Origin: Lichenicoccus sp964247695
GTDB lineage: Bacteria; Pseudomonadota; Alphaproteobacteria; Acetobacterales; Acetobacteraceae
NCBI GenBank assembly: GCA_964247695.1
Contig: CAXTVI010000016.1
Location: forward strand, 1 to 64,000
Reading direction: 5' to 3'
DNA length: 64,000 nucleotides
The stretch's first letter is position 1. Every line of letters starts with the position of its first letter. Position numbers and translations under genes: made by a program. Below, piece after piece: positions 16,901 to 23,987 of this stretch. The notes under the pieces are model-generated. The model ran no database searches, had not been told where the DNA came from, and was given only the letters and a program-made list of their open reading frames with translations.

Positions 16901-17398
16901 GAGGTCGCGCGCTTCGGGCTGCCGCGTCAGCCGCGCGAGGACGGGGCCTGCATCGCCGACTTCGTGCGCGACATCGACGACAACCAGCGCGACGTCATCG
17001 GGCTGCAGGTGGTGACGGTGGGCCAGAAGGCCTCGGACATCGCGCGCGAGTGGTTCGAGGGCAACCGCTACCAGGACTATCTCTATCTGCACGGGCTGTC
17101 GGTGGAGATGGCGGAAGCCATGGCCGAGTATGCCCACAAGCGCATCCGCGCCGAGCTCGGCTACTCGTCCGAGGACGACCGCGACATGGACAAGCTTTTG
17201 CAGCAGGGCTATCGCGGCTCGCGCTACTCGTTCGGCTATCCGGCCTGCCCGAAGCTGGAGGACCAGGTGCCGCTGCTGGGACTGCTGGAGGCGGAGCGCG
17301 TCGGGGTGTCGCTCTCGGACGGCTACCAGCTGCACCCGGAGCAATCCACCAGCGCGCTGGTGATCCTGAACCCGCAGGCGAAGTACTTCACGGTTTGA
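13904..17398 (+). CDS. metH: Cobalamin-dependent methionine synthase (full length)
   Basis: 1164 residues. Transfers the methyl group of 5-methyltetrahydrofolate through cob(I)alamin to homocysteine, giving methionine. Four modules are present. The homocysteine domain (about 1-310) has the zinc ligands Cys224 (GLNCATG) and Cys290/Cys291 (GGCCGT). The pterin domain (about 330-600) contains FSIGERCNANGSRKW and NSINFEDG. The cap and B12 domain (about 640-880) has the cobalt-ligand motif DVHDIG (His734), GMSGLLVKST and LLGGAALTR. The reactivation domain (about 890-1164) ends RGSRYSFGYPACP...LLGLLEAERVGVSL. No cobalamin riboswitch or SAM riboswitch was recognised in the 150 bp upstream. Start ATG 13904 is the first Met of a typical N-terminus. 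Confidence 0.97.
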   Translation: MTRPHLLDALRDQVLLCDGGMGSRVQSLTLDVEADYWNRENCTEVLNLSRPELVREIHRGYFEAGADMVETNSFGGSPITLAEFDLEDRTHEINRIAGELAREAADSFSDGRHRYVVGSIGPGTKLPSLGNIAYDPLEAALAAQCRGLIAGGVDALLIETCQDTLQIKAAVNGAKLARLEAGTDTPIFVQVTVETTGTLLVGPDIAAAATTIHALDVPLLGLNCATGPQEMAEHVRWLATNWPGLLSVQPNAGLPELVNGQTHYPLGAAEMASWVERFIAEDGLNLIGGCCGTSTPHIEAMDAMLRRRARSGHRPAPVARSPVWVPSVASLYGQVPLRQENSYFSIGERCNANGSRKWRELQETGDWDGCVSVGREQVAEGSNSLDICTAFVGRNEVAEMNEVITRFTSSVNAPLVIDSTETNVIEAALKLHGGKPIINSINFEDGEEHAAARLRLARKFGAAIVAGTIDETGMAKTAERKIEIAARLVEFCCNQHGLPQSDLMIDPLVLTVATGNEDDRKLALWTLEGIQGIHDRFPDIQIVLGLSNVSFGLNAAARAVLNSVFLDLAMKAGMTAAIVHVSKIRPLHLIPEEEAKVAEDLLLDRRSEGYDPLHRMLELFADRKLADVAKKGRAETVEERLRDRIVDGERKGLEDELDLAMLTNKPLDIINTILLDGMKTVGELFGSGKMQLPFVLQSAETMKAAVAHLEPHMERVEGQERGTIVLATVKGDVHDIGKNLVDIILTNNGYRVVNLGIKVPLADMVAAAKSERAHAIGMSGLLVKSTVVMRENLEEMARQGLDIPVLLGGAALTRNYVEEDCVAAYGTGGRVAYARDAFDGLGLMDKVSTGGFDDYLTALQSRRKGKARANKREPEQQENRGFAPVDIAAVQARRRGINAGLEPVEPPFWGPRTIEATPEAVLPFLNERSLYQFQWGFRKQGRSLDEFLGWAKQELRPVLRRMLALCNAEHILRPQAVYGYWKAAGQGNDLILFEPDGSTEVARFGLPRQPREDGACIADFVRDIDDNQRDVIGLQVVTVGQKASDIAREWFEGNRYQDYLYLHGLSVEMAEAMAEYAHKRIRAELGYSSEDDRDMDKLLQQGYRGSRYSFGYPACPKLEDQVPLLGLLEAERVGVSLSDGYQLHPEQSTSALVILNPQAKYFTV

Positions 17399-17436
17399 GG
17401 CCGCTCGCGGGTCCTGCCGGTGCGGTCGAAACGTCC

Positions 17437-17802
17437 GTGCAGGCCTGCGAGCGGGCCTTTGCGACGCTGTGGGACACCGCCCTGCACGAGGCCACCCGCC
17501 AGGACCTGTCGGCGCCGATCCTGATCGCCCGGGTGGCGCGCGAGGCCGGGCTGGAGGCGATGGCCTGCGTGCAGGCCTCGGTCACGCATGATCGCGATGC
17601 GATGGTGCAGCATTCCGCCGACATGATCGCGATGCTGACCCTGCTCTGGGCAACCGCAGGAGTGGAACCGGACGAGATCTGGACCGAGCTGCACAAACGC
17701 GAGCGGATCGGCACGCTGCTGCACGAGATGGCCTACAAGCCGGGGCGCCCGAAGCGCCGGCTGACGCGGCCGTGGCGGGTCGACAGCACCAAGCTGCCCT
17801 GA
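17437..17802 (+). CDS. PRA-PH/MazG-like all-alpha NTP pyrophosphohydrolase family protein
   Basis: 121 residues from GTG 17437. A helical protein with the pattern of phosphoribosyl-ATP pyrophosphohydrolase-like proteins: a metal-site helix (MVQHSADMIAMLTLLWATAG), then VEPDEIWTELHKRERIGTLL and a basic tail GRPKRRL with PWRVDSTKLP. The usual HisE acidic residues are only partly kept, so the substrate need not be phosphoribosyl-ATP. No his genes are nearby. A TTG at 17395 overlapping the metH stop (TTGA) would add 14 residues and is a real alternative, since neither start has a strong ribosome site. It probably shares the metH transcript. Confidence 0.65.
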   Translation: MQACERAFATLWDTALHEATRQDLSAPILIARVAREAGLEAMACVQASVTHDRDAMVQHSADMIAMLTLLWATAGVEPDEIWTELHKRERIGTLLHEMAYKPGRPKRRLTRPWRVDSTKLP

Positions 17803-17816
17803 GAAGATCGTTCGAA

Positions 17817-18497
17817 ATGCACCACCCGCTCGATCGTCCGATCTGGACCGCGTTGACAACCCGCCAGGCGGCCTTCGCACAGGTGTCGGGCGGCATACGC
17901 CGCTACGATCCGACTGTCGGCCTGTTCGCAGCGACTGCCGACGGCACAGCCGGGAGCCTGGCCGGGCTGGCAGCACTCGTGCCCCTTGGCGGGGAGATCT
18001 ACCTGCAGCTGGACGAGGCGGTCGCGCCACCGCCCGGGTTCGTTCTCGTGCGAGCTGCACTCGCGGTGCAGATGGTGGCAGACGCGATCGAAGGGGCGCC
18101 CCCCGCCTCCGCCTTCGAGGTCCTGACCCCTGCCGACGCATCCGAGATGCTGGCGCTGGCGACCCTGACGAAACCCGGCCCCTTCGCCGAGCGGACGCAC
18201 GAACTCGGGCGCTTCGTCGGTATCCGTCAGGACGGGCGGCTGGTGGCGATGGCCGGTGAACGGATGAAGCCGGGCTTCTATACGGAAGTGAGCGGTGTCT
18301 GCACCCACCCCGAGCATCGCGGGCGGGGCTATGCCGCCGGGCTGATGCGTGAGGTCGCCCGCGCGATCCTGGCGCGCGGCGAGACGCCATTCCTGCATGC
18401 CTATGCGGACAACCTCGGTGCGATCGCGCTCTACGAACGACTCGGCTTTGTCATCCGCTCCCAGTCGCTGCTCGTCGCGCTCAAGCGGATCTCATGA
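17817..18497 (+). CDS. GNAT-family N-acetyltransferase
   Basis: 226 residues. The C-terminal half carries the GNAT acetyl-CoA site: strand FYTEVSGVCTHPEHRGRGYAAGL with the R-x-x-G-x-G/A loop (RGRGYA), then FLHAYADNLGAIALYERLGF (motif B). The N-terminal half (about 1-110) is a second, poorly conserved GNAT-like lobe, as in FR47-type proteins. The acceptor is unknown. Start ATG 17817 lies 14 nt after the upstream stop, with GAGAAG at 10 nt; an in-frame ATG at 17772 would overlap the previous gene. Confidence 0.85.
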   Translation: MHHPLDRPIWTALTTRQAAFAQVSGGIRRYDPTVGLFAATADGTAGSLAGLAALVPLGGEIYLQLDEAVAPPPGFVLVRAALAVQMVADAIEGAPPASAFEVLTPADASEMLALATLTKPGPFAERTHELGRFVGIRQDGRLVAMAGERMKPGFYTEVSGVCTHPEHRGRGYAAGLMREVARAILARGETPFLHAYADNLGAIALYERLGFVIRSQSLLVALKRIS

Positions 18498-18615
18498 GCC
18501 GAGCCGGGTGAAGCGCTGATCCGGCAGGCCTGAACCGGGACTGGTGCAATGGCCGGTGCAGGACGATATACCCGGCGCGCCGGGCCGGAATTGGCCCGAG
18601 GTCGGACGGAGCGGC

Positions 18616-19167
18616 ATGAACTGGGTCGATGCGGTGATGCTGGCGTTCCTGGCGCTGTCGGTCCTGGTCGGGCTGTGGCGCGGGCTCGCACGCGAGATGC
18701 TCGGGCTCGCCGCCTGGGTCGTGGCGGCGCTGCTCGCCACGCGCTATTATGGTTGGGCCGTCCCCTTCGCCGACCGGTTCGTCGAGGACGGAGTCATCGC
18801 CGACGTGCTCGCCTTTACCGCGGTCTTCGTCGTCATCCTGATCGGATTGTCCATTGCCGCCTCGCTGTTGAGCCGCCTCGTGCGCCTGTCCCTGCTGGGC
18901 GGCATCGATCGCGTGCTCGGCGCCGCCTTCGGACTGGTGCGGGGTGCAGCCTTCCTCGTGCTCGCCTACATCCTGTTCGCCGCAGCACTCCCGGGACCGG
19001 ACTGGCCGGACCCGGTGCGCCACGCCAGCGCCCTGCCCTACCTGAACCACGGGGCCCGCTACGCCATCGCCCAGGCGCCGACCGGCTGGCGCCACGTCCT
19101 GCCCGATCTCGGCGCCGATGCCGCCTCGCCGGCCGATCCATCCGGCCCGGCCAAGGAGAGTTTCTGA
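18616..19167 (+). CDS. cvpA: CvpA family membrane protein
   Basis: 183 residues with four transmembrane helices (about 1-20, 28-48, 62-85, 100-122). The N-terminus MNWVDAVMLAFLALSVLVG and the segments LWRGLAREMLGLAAWVVAAL and GGIDRVLGAAFGLVRGAAFL are typical of CvpA, which is linked to purF in many proteobacteria. A soluble Pro/Asp-rich tail follows. The start at 18616 fits the family N-terminus (upstream CGGAG); an ATG at 18544 would add 24 unrelated residues. It ends 1 nt before the purF ATG and its end carries the purF ribosome site, so the two are co-translated. Confidence 0.92.
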   Translation: MNWVDAVMLAFLALSVLVGLWRGLAREMLGLAAWVVAALLATRYYGWAVPFADRFVEDGVIADVLAFTAVFVVILIGLSIAASLLSRLVRLSLLGGIDRVLGAAFGLVRGAAFLVLAYILFAAALPGPDWPDPVRHASALPYLNHGARYAIAQAPTGWRHVLPDLGADAASPADPSGPAKESF

Positions 19168-19168
19168 C

Positions 19169-20689
19169 ATGGTCGCTTTCCCGCAGCATCCCTACAGCCT
19201 CGACGAGCAGGACGACGACAAGCCGCACGAGGAGTGCGGGGTGTTCGGCATCTGGAACGCGCACGACGCCGGTGCGATGACCGCGCTCGGGCTGCACGCA
19301 CTGCAGCATCGCGGCCAGGAAGCAACCGGCATCGTCAGCTACAACGACGAGACCCGGCCCGGCGTCACCGGCTTCCACACCCACAAGGGCATGGGGCTGG
19401 TCGGCGACGTGTTCGGCGACGCCCGCATCATCGCGGGCCTGCCGGGGCATTCCGCGGTTGGCCACAACCGCTACGCCACCACGGGGGCGACCATCCTGCG
19501 CAACGTGCAGCCGTTGTTCGCCGAGTTCGAGTTCGGTGGCCTGGCGGTGGCGCATAACGGCAACCTCACCAACGCGCTGTCGCTGCGGCGCGCGCTGGTG
19601 AAGCGCGGCTGCATCTTCCAGTCCACCACCGACAGCGAGGTGTTCATCCACCTGATCGCGATCAGCCTGTATTCCACGGTCAACGACCGGCTGATCGACG
19701 CGCTCAAGCAGGTGATCGGCGCCTACTCGCTCACCGTGCTGACGCAGCAGGCGCTGATCGGCGTGCGCGACCCGCTCGGCGTGCGACCACTGATCCTGGG
19801 CCGCATCGTCAGCGAAACGGGGGCCGACAAGGGTGCCGGGCCCGCGTGGGTGCTGGCCAGCGAGAGCTGTGCGCTCGACATCGTCGGCGCCGAGTTCGTG
19901 CGCGACGTCGAGCCCGGCGAGATCGTCGTCATCGACCATTCCGGCGTGCGCTCGATCAAGCCTTTCGCGCCGAAGCGCGGCCGTTTCTGCGTGTTCGAAT
20001 ACATCTATTTCGCGCGCCCGGACTCCGTGCTCGACGGGCACGCGGTGTACGACGCCCGCAAGCGCATCGGCGCCGAGCTCGCGCGGGAAAGCGCGGTCGC
20101 GGCCGACGTGATCGTTCCGGTTCCGGATTCCGGCGTGCCGTCCGCGATGGGCTATTCGGTGGAGAGCGGCATTCCGTTCGAGCTCGGCATCATACGCAAC
20201 CACTATGTCGGCCGCACCTTCATCGAGCCGACCGACCAGATCCGCAACCTTGGCGTCAAGCTCAAGCATTCCGCGAACCGCGCCACCATCGAGGGGCGTC
20301 GCGTGATCCTGGTGGACGATTCCATCGTGCGCGGCACCACCAGCCGCAAGATCGTCGAGATGGTGCGCGCCGCCGGCGCCACCGAAGTGCATATGCGCAT
20401 CTCCTCGCCGCCGACCACGCATTCCTGCTTCTACGGCATCGACACGCCCGAGCGCGGCAAGCTGCTCGCCGCCCAGCACAACGTCGAGGAGATGGCGCAG
20501 CTGATCGGCGCCGACAGCCTCGCCTTCATCTCGCTGGACGGGCTCTATCGCGCGCTCGGCCAGCCGGGCCGCGATCCGGACCAGCCGCACTACTGCGATG
20601 CCTGCTTCACCGGCCTGTATCCGATCAGCCTCGCCGACGTCGACGAGAACAGCCAGGCGCGCCAGACGGAACTCGCCGCGACCCGCTGA
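19169..20689 (+). CDS. purF: Amidophosphoribosyltransferase
   Basis: First committed step of purine synthesis: glutamine plus PRPP to 5-phosphoribosylamine. 506 residues. The class II glutaminase nucleophile is Cys23 in HEECGVFGIW, exposed after propeptide removal as in Bacillus-type enzymes. LQHRGQEATGI, HNRYATTG and VAHNGNLTN complete the glutaminase site. The phosphoribosyltransferase domain has the PRPP loop VILVDDSIVRGTTSRKIV. C-terminal Cys residues (SPPTTHSCFYGIDTP, HYCDACFTG) match the Fe-S-type enzymes. AAGGAG lies 11-12 nt upstream of ATG 19169. Purine repression is not visible in the sequence. Confidence 0.97.
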   Translation: MVAFPQHPYSLDEQDDDKPHEECGVFGIWNAHDAGAMTALGLHALQHRGQEATGIVSYNDETRPGVTGFHTHKGMGLVGDVFGDARIIAGLPGHSAVGHNRYATTGATILRNVQPLFAEFEFGGLAVAHNGNLTNALSLRRALVKRGCIFQSTTDSEVFIHLIAISLYSTVNDRLIDALKQVIGAYSLTVLTQQALIGVRDPLGVRPLILGRIVSETGADKGAGPAWVLASESCALDIVGAEFVRDVEPGEIVVIDHSGVRSIKPFAPKRGRFCVFEYIYFARPDSVLDGHAVYDARKRIGAELARESAVAADVIVPVPDSGVPSAMGYSVESGIPFELGIIRNHYVGRTFIEPTDQIRNLGVKLKHSANRATIEGRRVILVDDSIVRGTTSRKIVEMVRAAGATEVHMRISSPPTTHSCFYGIDTPERGKLLAAQHNVEEMAQLIGADSLAFISLDGLYRALGQPGRDPDQPHYCDACFTGLYPISLADVDENSQARQTELAATR

Positions 20690-20691
20690 CG

Positions 20692-21405
20692 ATGTCGCTT
20701 CCGCTGGAGGGCAGCGTCGCCCTCGTCACCGGGGCCAGCCGCGGCATCGGCCGGGCTACCGCCTGCGGGCTGGCGAGCCTGGGGGCGCATTGCGTGCTGA
20801 CCGCGCGCAGCCCAGGCGGCCTGGAGGAGACCGACGACCTGATCCGGACGGCGACCGGCCAGGCAACTACGTTGCTGCCGCTCGATCTCGCGCGCGGGTC
20901 CGCCATCGATACCATCGGGCCGACCCTCGCCAGCCGCTTCGGCCGGCTCGACATCCTGGTGCACGCGGCGGCGACGCTCGGCGCCCTCACCCCGGTCCCG
21001 CACGCCAGCGAGCGCGATTTCGAGCAATCCATGGCGATCAATACGGGGGCCGCCTGGCGGCTGATCCGCACCGCGGCACCCCTGCTGCTTGCGGCACCGG
21101 CCGGCCGCGCGGTGTTCCTGACCGACGCGCATGCCCGGGCACCGGTCGCCTACTGGGGGCTGCTCGGCGCCGGCAAGGCCGCGATGGAGAACCTGGTGCT
21201 GAGCTGGGCCGACGAGGTCGCGGCGCACGGACGGCTGCGGATCAACCTGTTCGATCCGGGCACCGTCGCGACCCGCCTGCGCGCCCAGGCGATGCCCGGA
21301 GAGGATGCGTCAGGACTGGCACGCCCGGAGGATGTGGGCAGCGGGATACTGTCACTCTGCCTGCCGACGTCGGATGTGCACGGAGCGCTGATCGGCCGCG
21401 CCTGA
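20692..21405 (+). CDS. Short-chain dehydrogenase-like protein with a degenerate active site
   Basis: 237 residues with a Rossmann fold. The cofactor motif TGASRGIG (about residues 13-20) is intact and DILVHAAATLG stands where NNAG usually is. The active site is abnormal: related YciK-like proteins have WGAYAASK, with Tyr four residues before Lys, whereas here the stretch is YWGLLGAGK, so Leu replaces the catalytic Tyr. The usual Ser region reads FLTDAHARAP and lacks the Ser. It may be a non-catalytic NAD(P)-binding protein or use another residue. ATG 20692 is 2 nt after the purF stop, so it is probably in the cvpA-purF operon. Confidence 0.85.
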   Translation: MSLPLEGSVALVTGASRGIGRATACGLASLGAHCVLTARSPGGLEETDDLIRTATGQATTLLPLDLARGSAIDTIGPTLASRFGRLDILVHAAATLGALTPVPHASERDFEQSMAINTGAAWRLIRTAAPLLLAAPAGRAVFLTDAHARAPVAYWGLLGAGKAAMENLVLSWADEVAAHGRLRINLFDPGTVATRLRAQAMPGEDASGLARPEDVGSGILSLCLPTSDVHGALIGRA

Positions 21406-21432
21406 CCGTACCCGCGCGATGGCCCACCTGCT

Positions 21433-21654
21433 TCAGGGCAGCGCCGGACCGCCTCCGGCCTGGATCCCGCCCTCCATGCCCATGCCGCCGTTGGCGCCCC
21501 CGGGGCCCATGCCGCCATTGCCCTGATAGTCCGGCGTCGCGGGTCCCCAATCGCGCTGGATCAGGGGCGCCGGCTCCGAGCCCGGCGGAAGCGGCCCGCA
21601 GCCGGACAGGATGCGGAGCAGGGCCAGTGCGGTCGCCACCATCGTTCGCGTCAT
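21433..21654 (-). CDS. Small lipoprotein, Gly/Met-rich
   Basis: 73 residues from ATG 21654. The N-terminus MTRTMVATALALLRILSGC is a lipoprotein signal peptide with lipobox ILSGC and lipidation at Cys19. The mature part is only about 55 residues, Pro- and Gly-rich, with a GGMGPGGANGGMGMEGG stretch and no recognisable domain. An upstream in-frame ATG (21702) would put the hydrophobic segment too far inside, so I prefer 21654. It lies tail to tail with the SDR gene. Function unknown. Confidence 0.7.
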   Translation of the reverse strand: MTRTMVATALALLRILSGCGPLPPGSEPAPLIQRDWGPATPDYQGNGGMGPGGANGGMGMEGGIQAGGGPALP

Positions 21655-21744
21655 GGGCGGACTACGCCCGACCGCCCGCCTTGCCGCAGGCCGCTCACGC
21701 ACTTTCCCGGTTGTTGATGACCTGCTTGATGATGGGCCACGGAT

Positions 21745-22356
21745 TCAGGCCGCCCCGGCGTCGTGCTGCACGAAACGGATGAGCACGTCCTCGATCAACT
21801 GGTCGACGGTGGCGCCCGCGACCTTTCCGGCCGAGGGCGCCAACCGGCCATCGATGAGCAACGTCGCAAGTCCGTGCACCAGGGACCATCGCGCCATCGC
21901 GACGACCAGACCCGGCAGGCCGGACACCGCCGGCATTCCGGCCTGCGGTTCCTCCTGCGTCAACATCGCGAAGGCCGCTTCCGCCGCCGCCGCCAGTGTG
22001 GGGGAGGACCAGTCGAGCCGTTCCGAGCGGAACATCAACTGGAACAATCCGGGACATGTCCGGGCGAAGCCGACGTAGGCGCGGCCGAGTGCCAGCAGGC
22101 AGGCCTTCGGCTCCCGCCCCGCCTTGCCGACTTCTGCCTGCATGGCTTCGCGGAACCTAGTGAAGCCGGTGGCCGCGAGTTCGCTCAGCAGCCCGGCGAG
22201 GTCGCCGAAATGGTGGGTCGGTGCCGCGTGCGACACCCCCGCCTCGCGCGCCGCGGCCCTCAGGGTCAGGGCGCCAAACCCGTCCCGGTCGAGAATGACC
22301 TCCGACGCCCGGAGCAGGCCGGCGCGGAGCGAGCCGTGATGGTAGGTGTGGGTCAC
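21745..22356 (-). CDS. TetR/AcrR-family transcriptional regulator
   Basis: 203 residues. An N-terminal helix-turn-helix domain (about 8-55) has LTLRAAAREAGVSHAAPTHHFGD, the classic TetR pattern with recognition helix near SHAAPTHHF. The C-terminal ligand domain (about 80-200) resembles the WHG/TetR_C_33 type. It is divergent from the DUF4188 gene; the 93-bp gap holds a perfect 10-bp inverted repeat and a weaker second copy that overlaps its own translation-start region. This points to repression of the neighbour and of itself. The ligand is unknown. Confidence 0.92.
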   Translation of the reverse strand: MTHTYHHGSLRAGLLRASEVILDRDGFGALTLRAAAREAGVSHAAPTHHFGDLAGLLSELAATGFTRFREAMQAEVGKAGREPKACLLALGRAYVGFARTCPGLFQLMFRSERLDWSSPTLAAAAEAAFAMLTQEEPQAGMPAVSGLPGLVVAMARWSLVHGLATLLIDGRLAPSAGKVAGATVDQLIEDVLIRFVQHDAGAA

Positions 22357-22360
22357 GGCC

Positions 22361-22380
22361 GAACTTTACACTGGTAAGAT
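22361..22380. promoter_or_regulatory. Second, weaker TetR operator next to the tetR start
   Basis: The reverse complement of this 20-bp stretch, ATCTTACCAGTGTAAAGTTC, matches the main operator at 22415-22434 at 14 of 20 positions without gaps, keeping ATCTT and GTAAAG. It lies 4 nt upstream of the regulator ATG (22356), so binding here would block the regulator's own expression. Confidence 0.55.
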
Positions 22381-22413
22381 TCCGGTTGACCAGTCCGGGC
22401 ATCCCCTGGCATT

Positions 22414-22434
22414 GATCTTTACGTCGTAAAGATC
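22414..22434. promoter_or_regulatory. Main TetR operator, perfect palindrome
   Basis: GATCTTTACG-T-CGTAAAGATC is a perfect inverted repeat with 10-bp arms about a single central base. It lies 15 nt upstream of the DUF4188 ATG, where bound repressor would cover the promoter/leader. Length and symmetry are typical of TetR-family operators. Confidence 0.8.
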
Positions 22435-22449
22435 TGGGAGGGAGAGACC

Positions 22450-22965
22450 ATGCCGGAGATCGTCACCGAGCGGGTCTGCGTCGAGATCGAGGAGGAGATC
22501 GTGGTCTTCCTGATCGGCATGCGGATCAACAGGCTCTGGAAGGTGTGGAAATGGCTGCCCGTCGCCCGCGCCATGTCGACGATGCTGCAGGAGCTTGCCG
22601 CGCATCCCGAGCTTGGATTGCTCGGGGTGCTGCAGGCCTTCAACCTGCGCGACCTGTCCTCGGTGCAGTATTGGAAGAGCGCCGCCCACCTGCAGGCCTA
22701 TGCCGGGTCCGCCGCCCGTGCGCACCTGCCGGCGTGGCGTGCGTTCCACCGAAGCATCGGCACCAACGGCGATGTCGGCATCTGGCACGAGACCTATGTC
22801 GTGCCGAAGGGCAATCTGGAATCAATCTACGTCAACATGCCGCGTCAAGGTCTGGGGCTGGTGAGCAGGTTGCTGCCGGCCAGCGGGTCGCGGGCCACCG
22901 CGGCGCGGCGTCTCTCCGGTGTCGCGGCTCAGCGCGCATACGCGAGCACCGGCCCCTCGACCTGA
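22450..22965 (+). CDS. DUF4188 (monooxygenase-like) family protein
   Basis: 171 residues. It starts MPEIVTERVCVEIEEEIVVF and continues LIGMRINRLWKVWKWLPVARAM, AHPELGLLGV, YWKSAAHLQAYA and FHRSIGTNGDVGIWHETYVV, the order seen in DUF4188 proteins, which have a ferredoxin-like dimeric alpha/beta-barrel fold related to small antibiotic-type monooxygenases. Activity unproven. A very strong ribosome site, GGGAGGGAGAG, precedes the ATG. Controlled by the divergent TetR regulator through the palindrome at 22414. The 3' end overlaps the ABC ATPase gene tail to tail by 37 bp. Confidence 0.82.
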   Translation: MPEIVTERVCVEIEEEIVVFLIGMRINRLWKVWKWLPVARAMSTMLQELAAHPELGLLGVLQAFNLRDLSSVQYWKSAAHLQAYAGSAARAHLPAWRAFHRSIGTNGDVGIWHETYVVPKGNLESIYVNMPRQGLGLVSRLLPASGSRATAARRLSGVAAQRAYASTGPST

Positions 22966-23987
22966 AGGTCGACCACCGTGTCGCGGGCCGGCATTGCGTA
23001 ACCCGGCACCCGCGCCGACACGACCCCGCCGCCGTCCGGCAGCCTGATGCCGACCAGGGAGTCGTGGCCGCCGAAACCGGTGCGTTCGACGACGCCGCGA
23101 AATGCGGTGCCTCCCGAGCCGGCTTGCAGCAGGCGGATCTGCTCGGGGCGGATCATCACCTCGACCCGGCCCCAGGCCGGAACCAGTAGCGACAGGTTGC
23201 CGAGCGCACAGGCCACGCGGCCACCGTCCGCCTCCCCCGGCAGCAGCACCGCATCGCCGATGAAGCGGGCGAGCGCCGCATCCACCGGCTGGCGGTACAG
23301 GGTCTGCGGCGTCGCCACCTGCACCATCCGGCCGTGGCGGAGCACTGCCACCTGGTGGCCCATCGACAGCGCCTCCGCCTGGTCGTGCGTCACCAGCACC
23401 GCGGTGGCGCCGGCGGCGGCGAGCGCCGCGGCCACTCCGTTGCGCGTCTCCTCGCGCAGTGCCGCATCCAGTGCCGAGAACGGTTCGTCGAGCAGCACCA
23501 GCCTAGGACCCGGCGCGAGCGCGCGCGCCAGGGACACCCGCTGCTGCTCGCCGCCGGAGAGTTCGTGCGGCTGGCGGGCCGAAAAGGCAGCCGGCAGCCC
23601 CACCGCCTCCAGCAGCGCCTCGGCTTGACGGCGATCCCGCCGGGCCGCACGCGGCAGCCCGAACAGCACGTTGTCGGCGACCGTGAGATGCGGGAACAGC
23701 GCGCCGTCCTGGGCCACGTAGCCGATCTTGCGCCGATGCGCCGGCACGTGCAGGCCACGGCCTGCGAGGCGCCGGCCGCCGACCTCGATGGTCCCGGCAT
23801 CCGCGCGCTCAAAGCCGCACAGCAGGCGCAGCAGCGTGGTCTTGCCACCGCCCGATGCGCCGAGGATCGCCAGCAGACTGCCAGACGACACCTGTAGGTC
23901 GATCGCCGTGAGCACCTGGCGGCCCAGGAAGCTCTTGCCGAGGCCGTGGACGGCCAGTTCGGCCGACCCGGGCGGACGCAGGCTCAC
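22929..23987 (-). CDS. Iron(III) ABC transporter ATP-binding protein (FbpC/AfuC-like)
   Basis: 352 residues. The nucleotide-binding domain has Walker A LGASGGGKTTLLRLLCGFE, Q-loop GYVAQDGALFPHLTV, signature LSGGEQQRVSLARAL, Walker B LVLLDEPFSALD and H-loop LVTHDQAEAL. A TOBE-like C-terminal domain (about 245-352) has VMIRPEQIRLL, as in FbpC/PotA-type ATPases. The GTG start at 23987 overlaps the permease stop as GTGA, indicating coupled translation. Last gene of the Fur-box operon that begins at 29212. Confidence 0.92.
   Translation of the reverse strand: MSLRPPGSAELAVHGLGKSFLGRQVLTAIDLQVSSGSLLAILGASGGGKTTLLRLLCGFERADAGTIEVGGRRLAGRGLHVPAHRRKIGYVAQDGALFPHLTVADNVLFGLPRAARRDRRQAEALLEAVGLPAAFSARQPHELSGGEQQRVSLARALAPGPRLVLLDEPFSALDAALREETRNGVAAALAAAGATAVLVTHDQAEALSMGHQVAVLRHGRMVQVATPQTLYRQPVDAALARFIGDAVLLPGEADGGRVACALGNLSLLVPAWGRVEVMIRPEQIRLLQAGSGGTAFRGVVERTGFGGHDSLVGIRLPDGGGVVSARVPGYAMPARDTVVDLQVEGPVLAYAR

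Noticed and set aside
13586..17344. 1252-codon open frame antisense to metH
   Set aside because: It mirrors metH codon by codon; the composition is Arg/Ala/Leu/His-rich with no domain, as expected for the reverse of a GC-rich gene.
18833..20590. 585-codon frame antisense to purF
   Set aside because: Typical GC-rich shadow; purF on the plus strand has all catalytic motifs.
21745..22380. Plus-strand frame 21763-22377 opposite the TetR gene
   Set aside because: Antisense to a clear TetR protein; Arg/Gln-rich without features.
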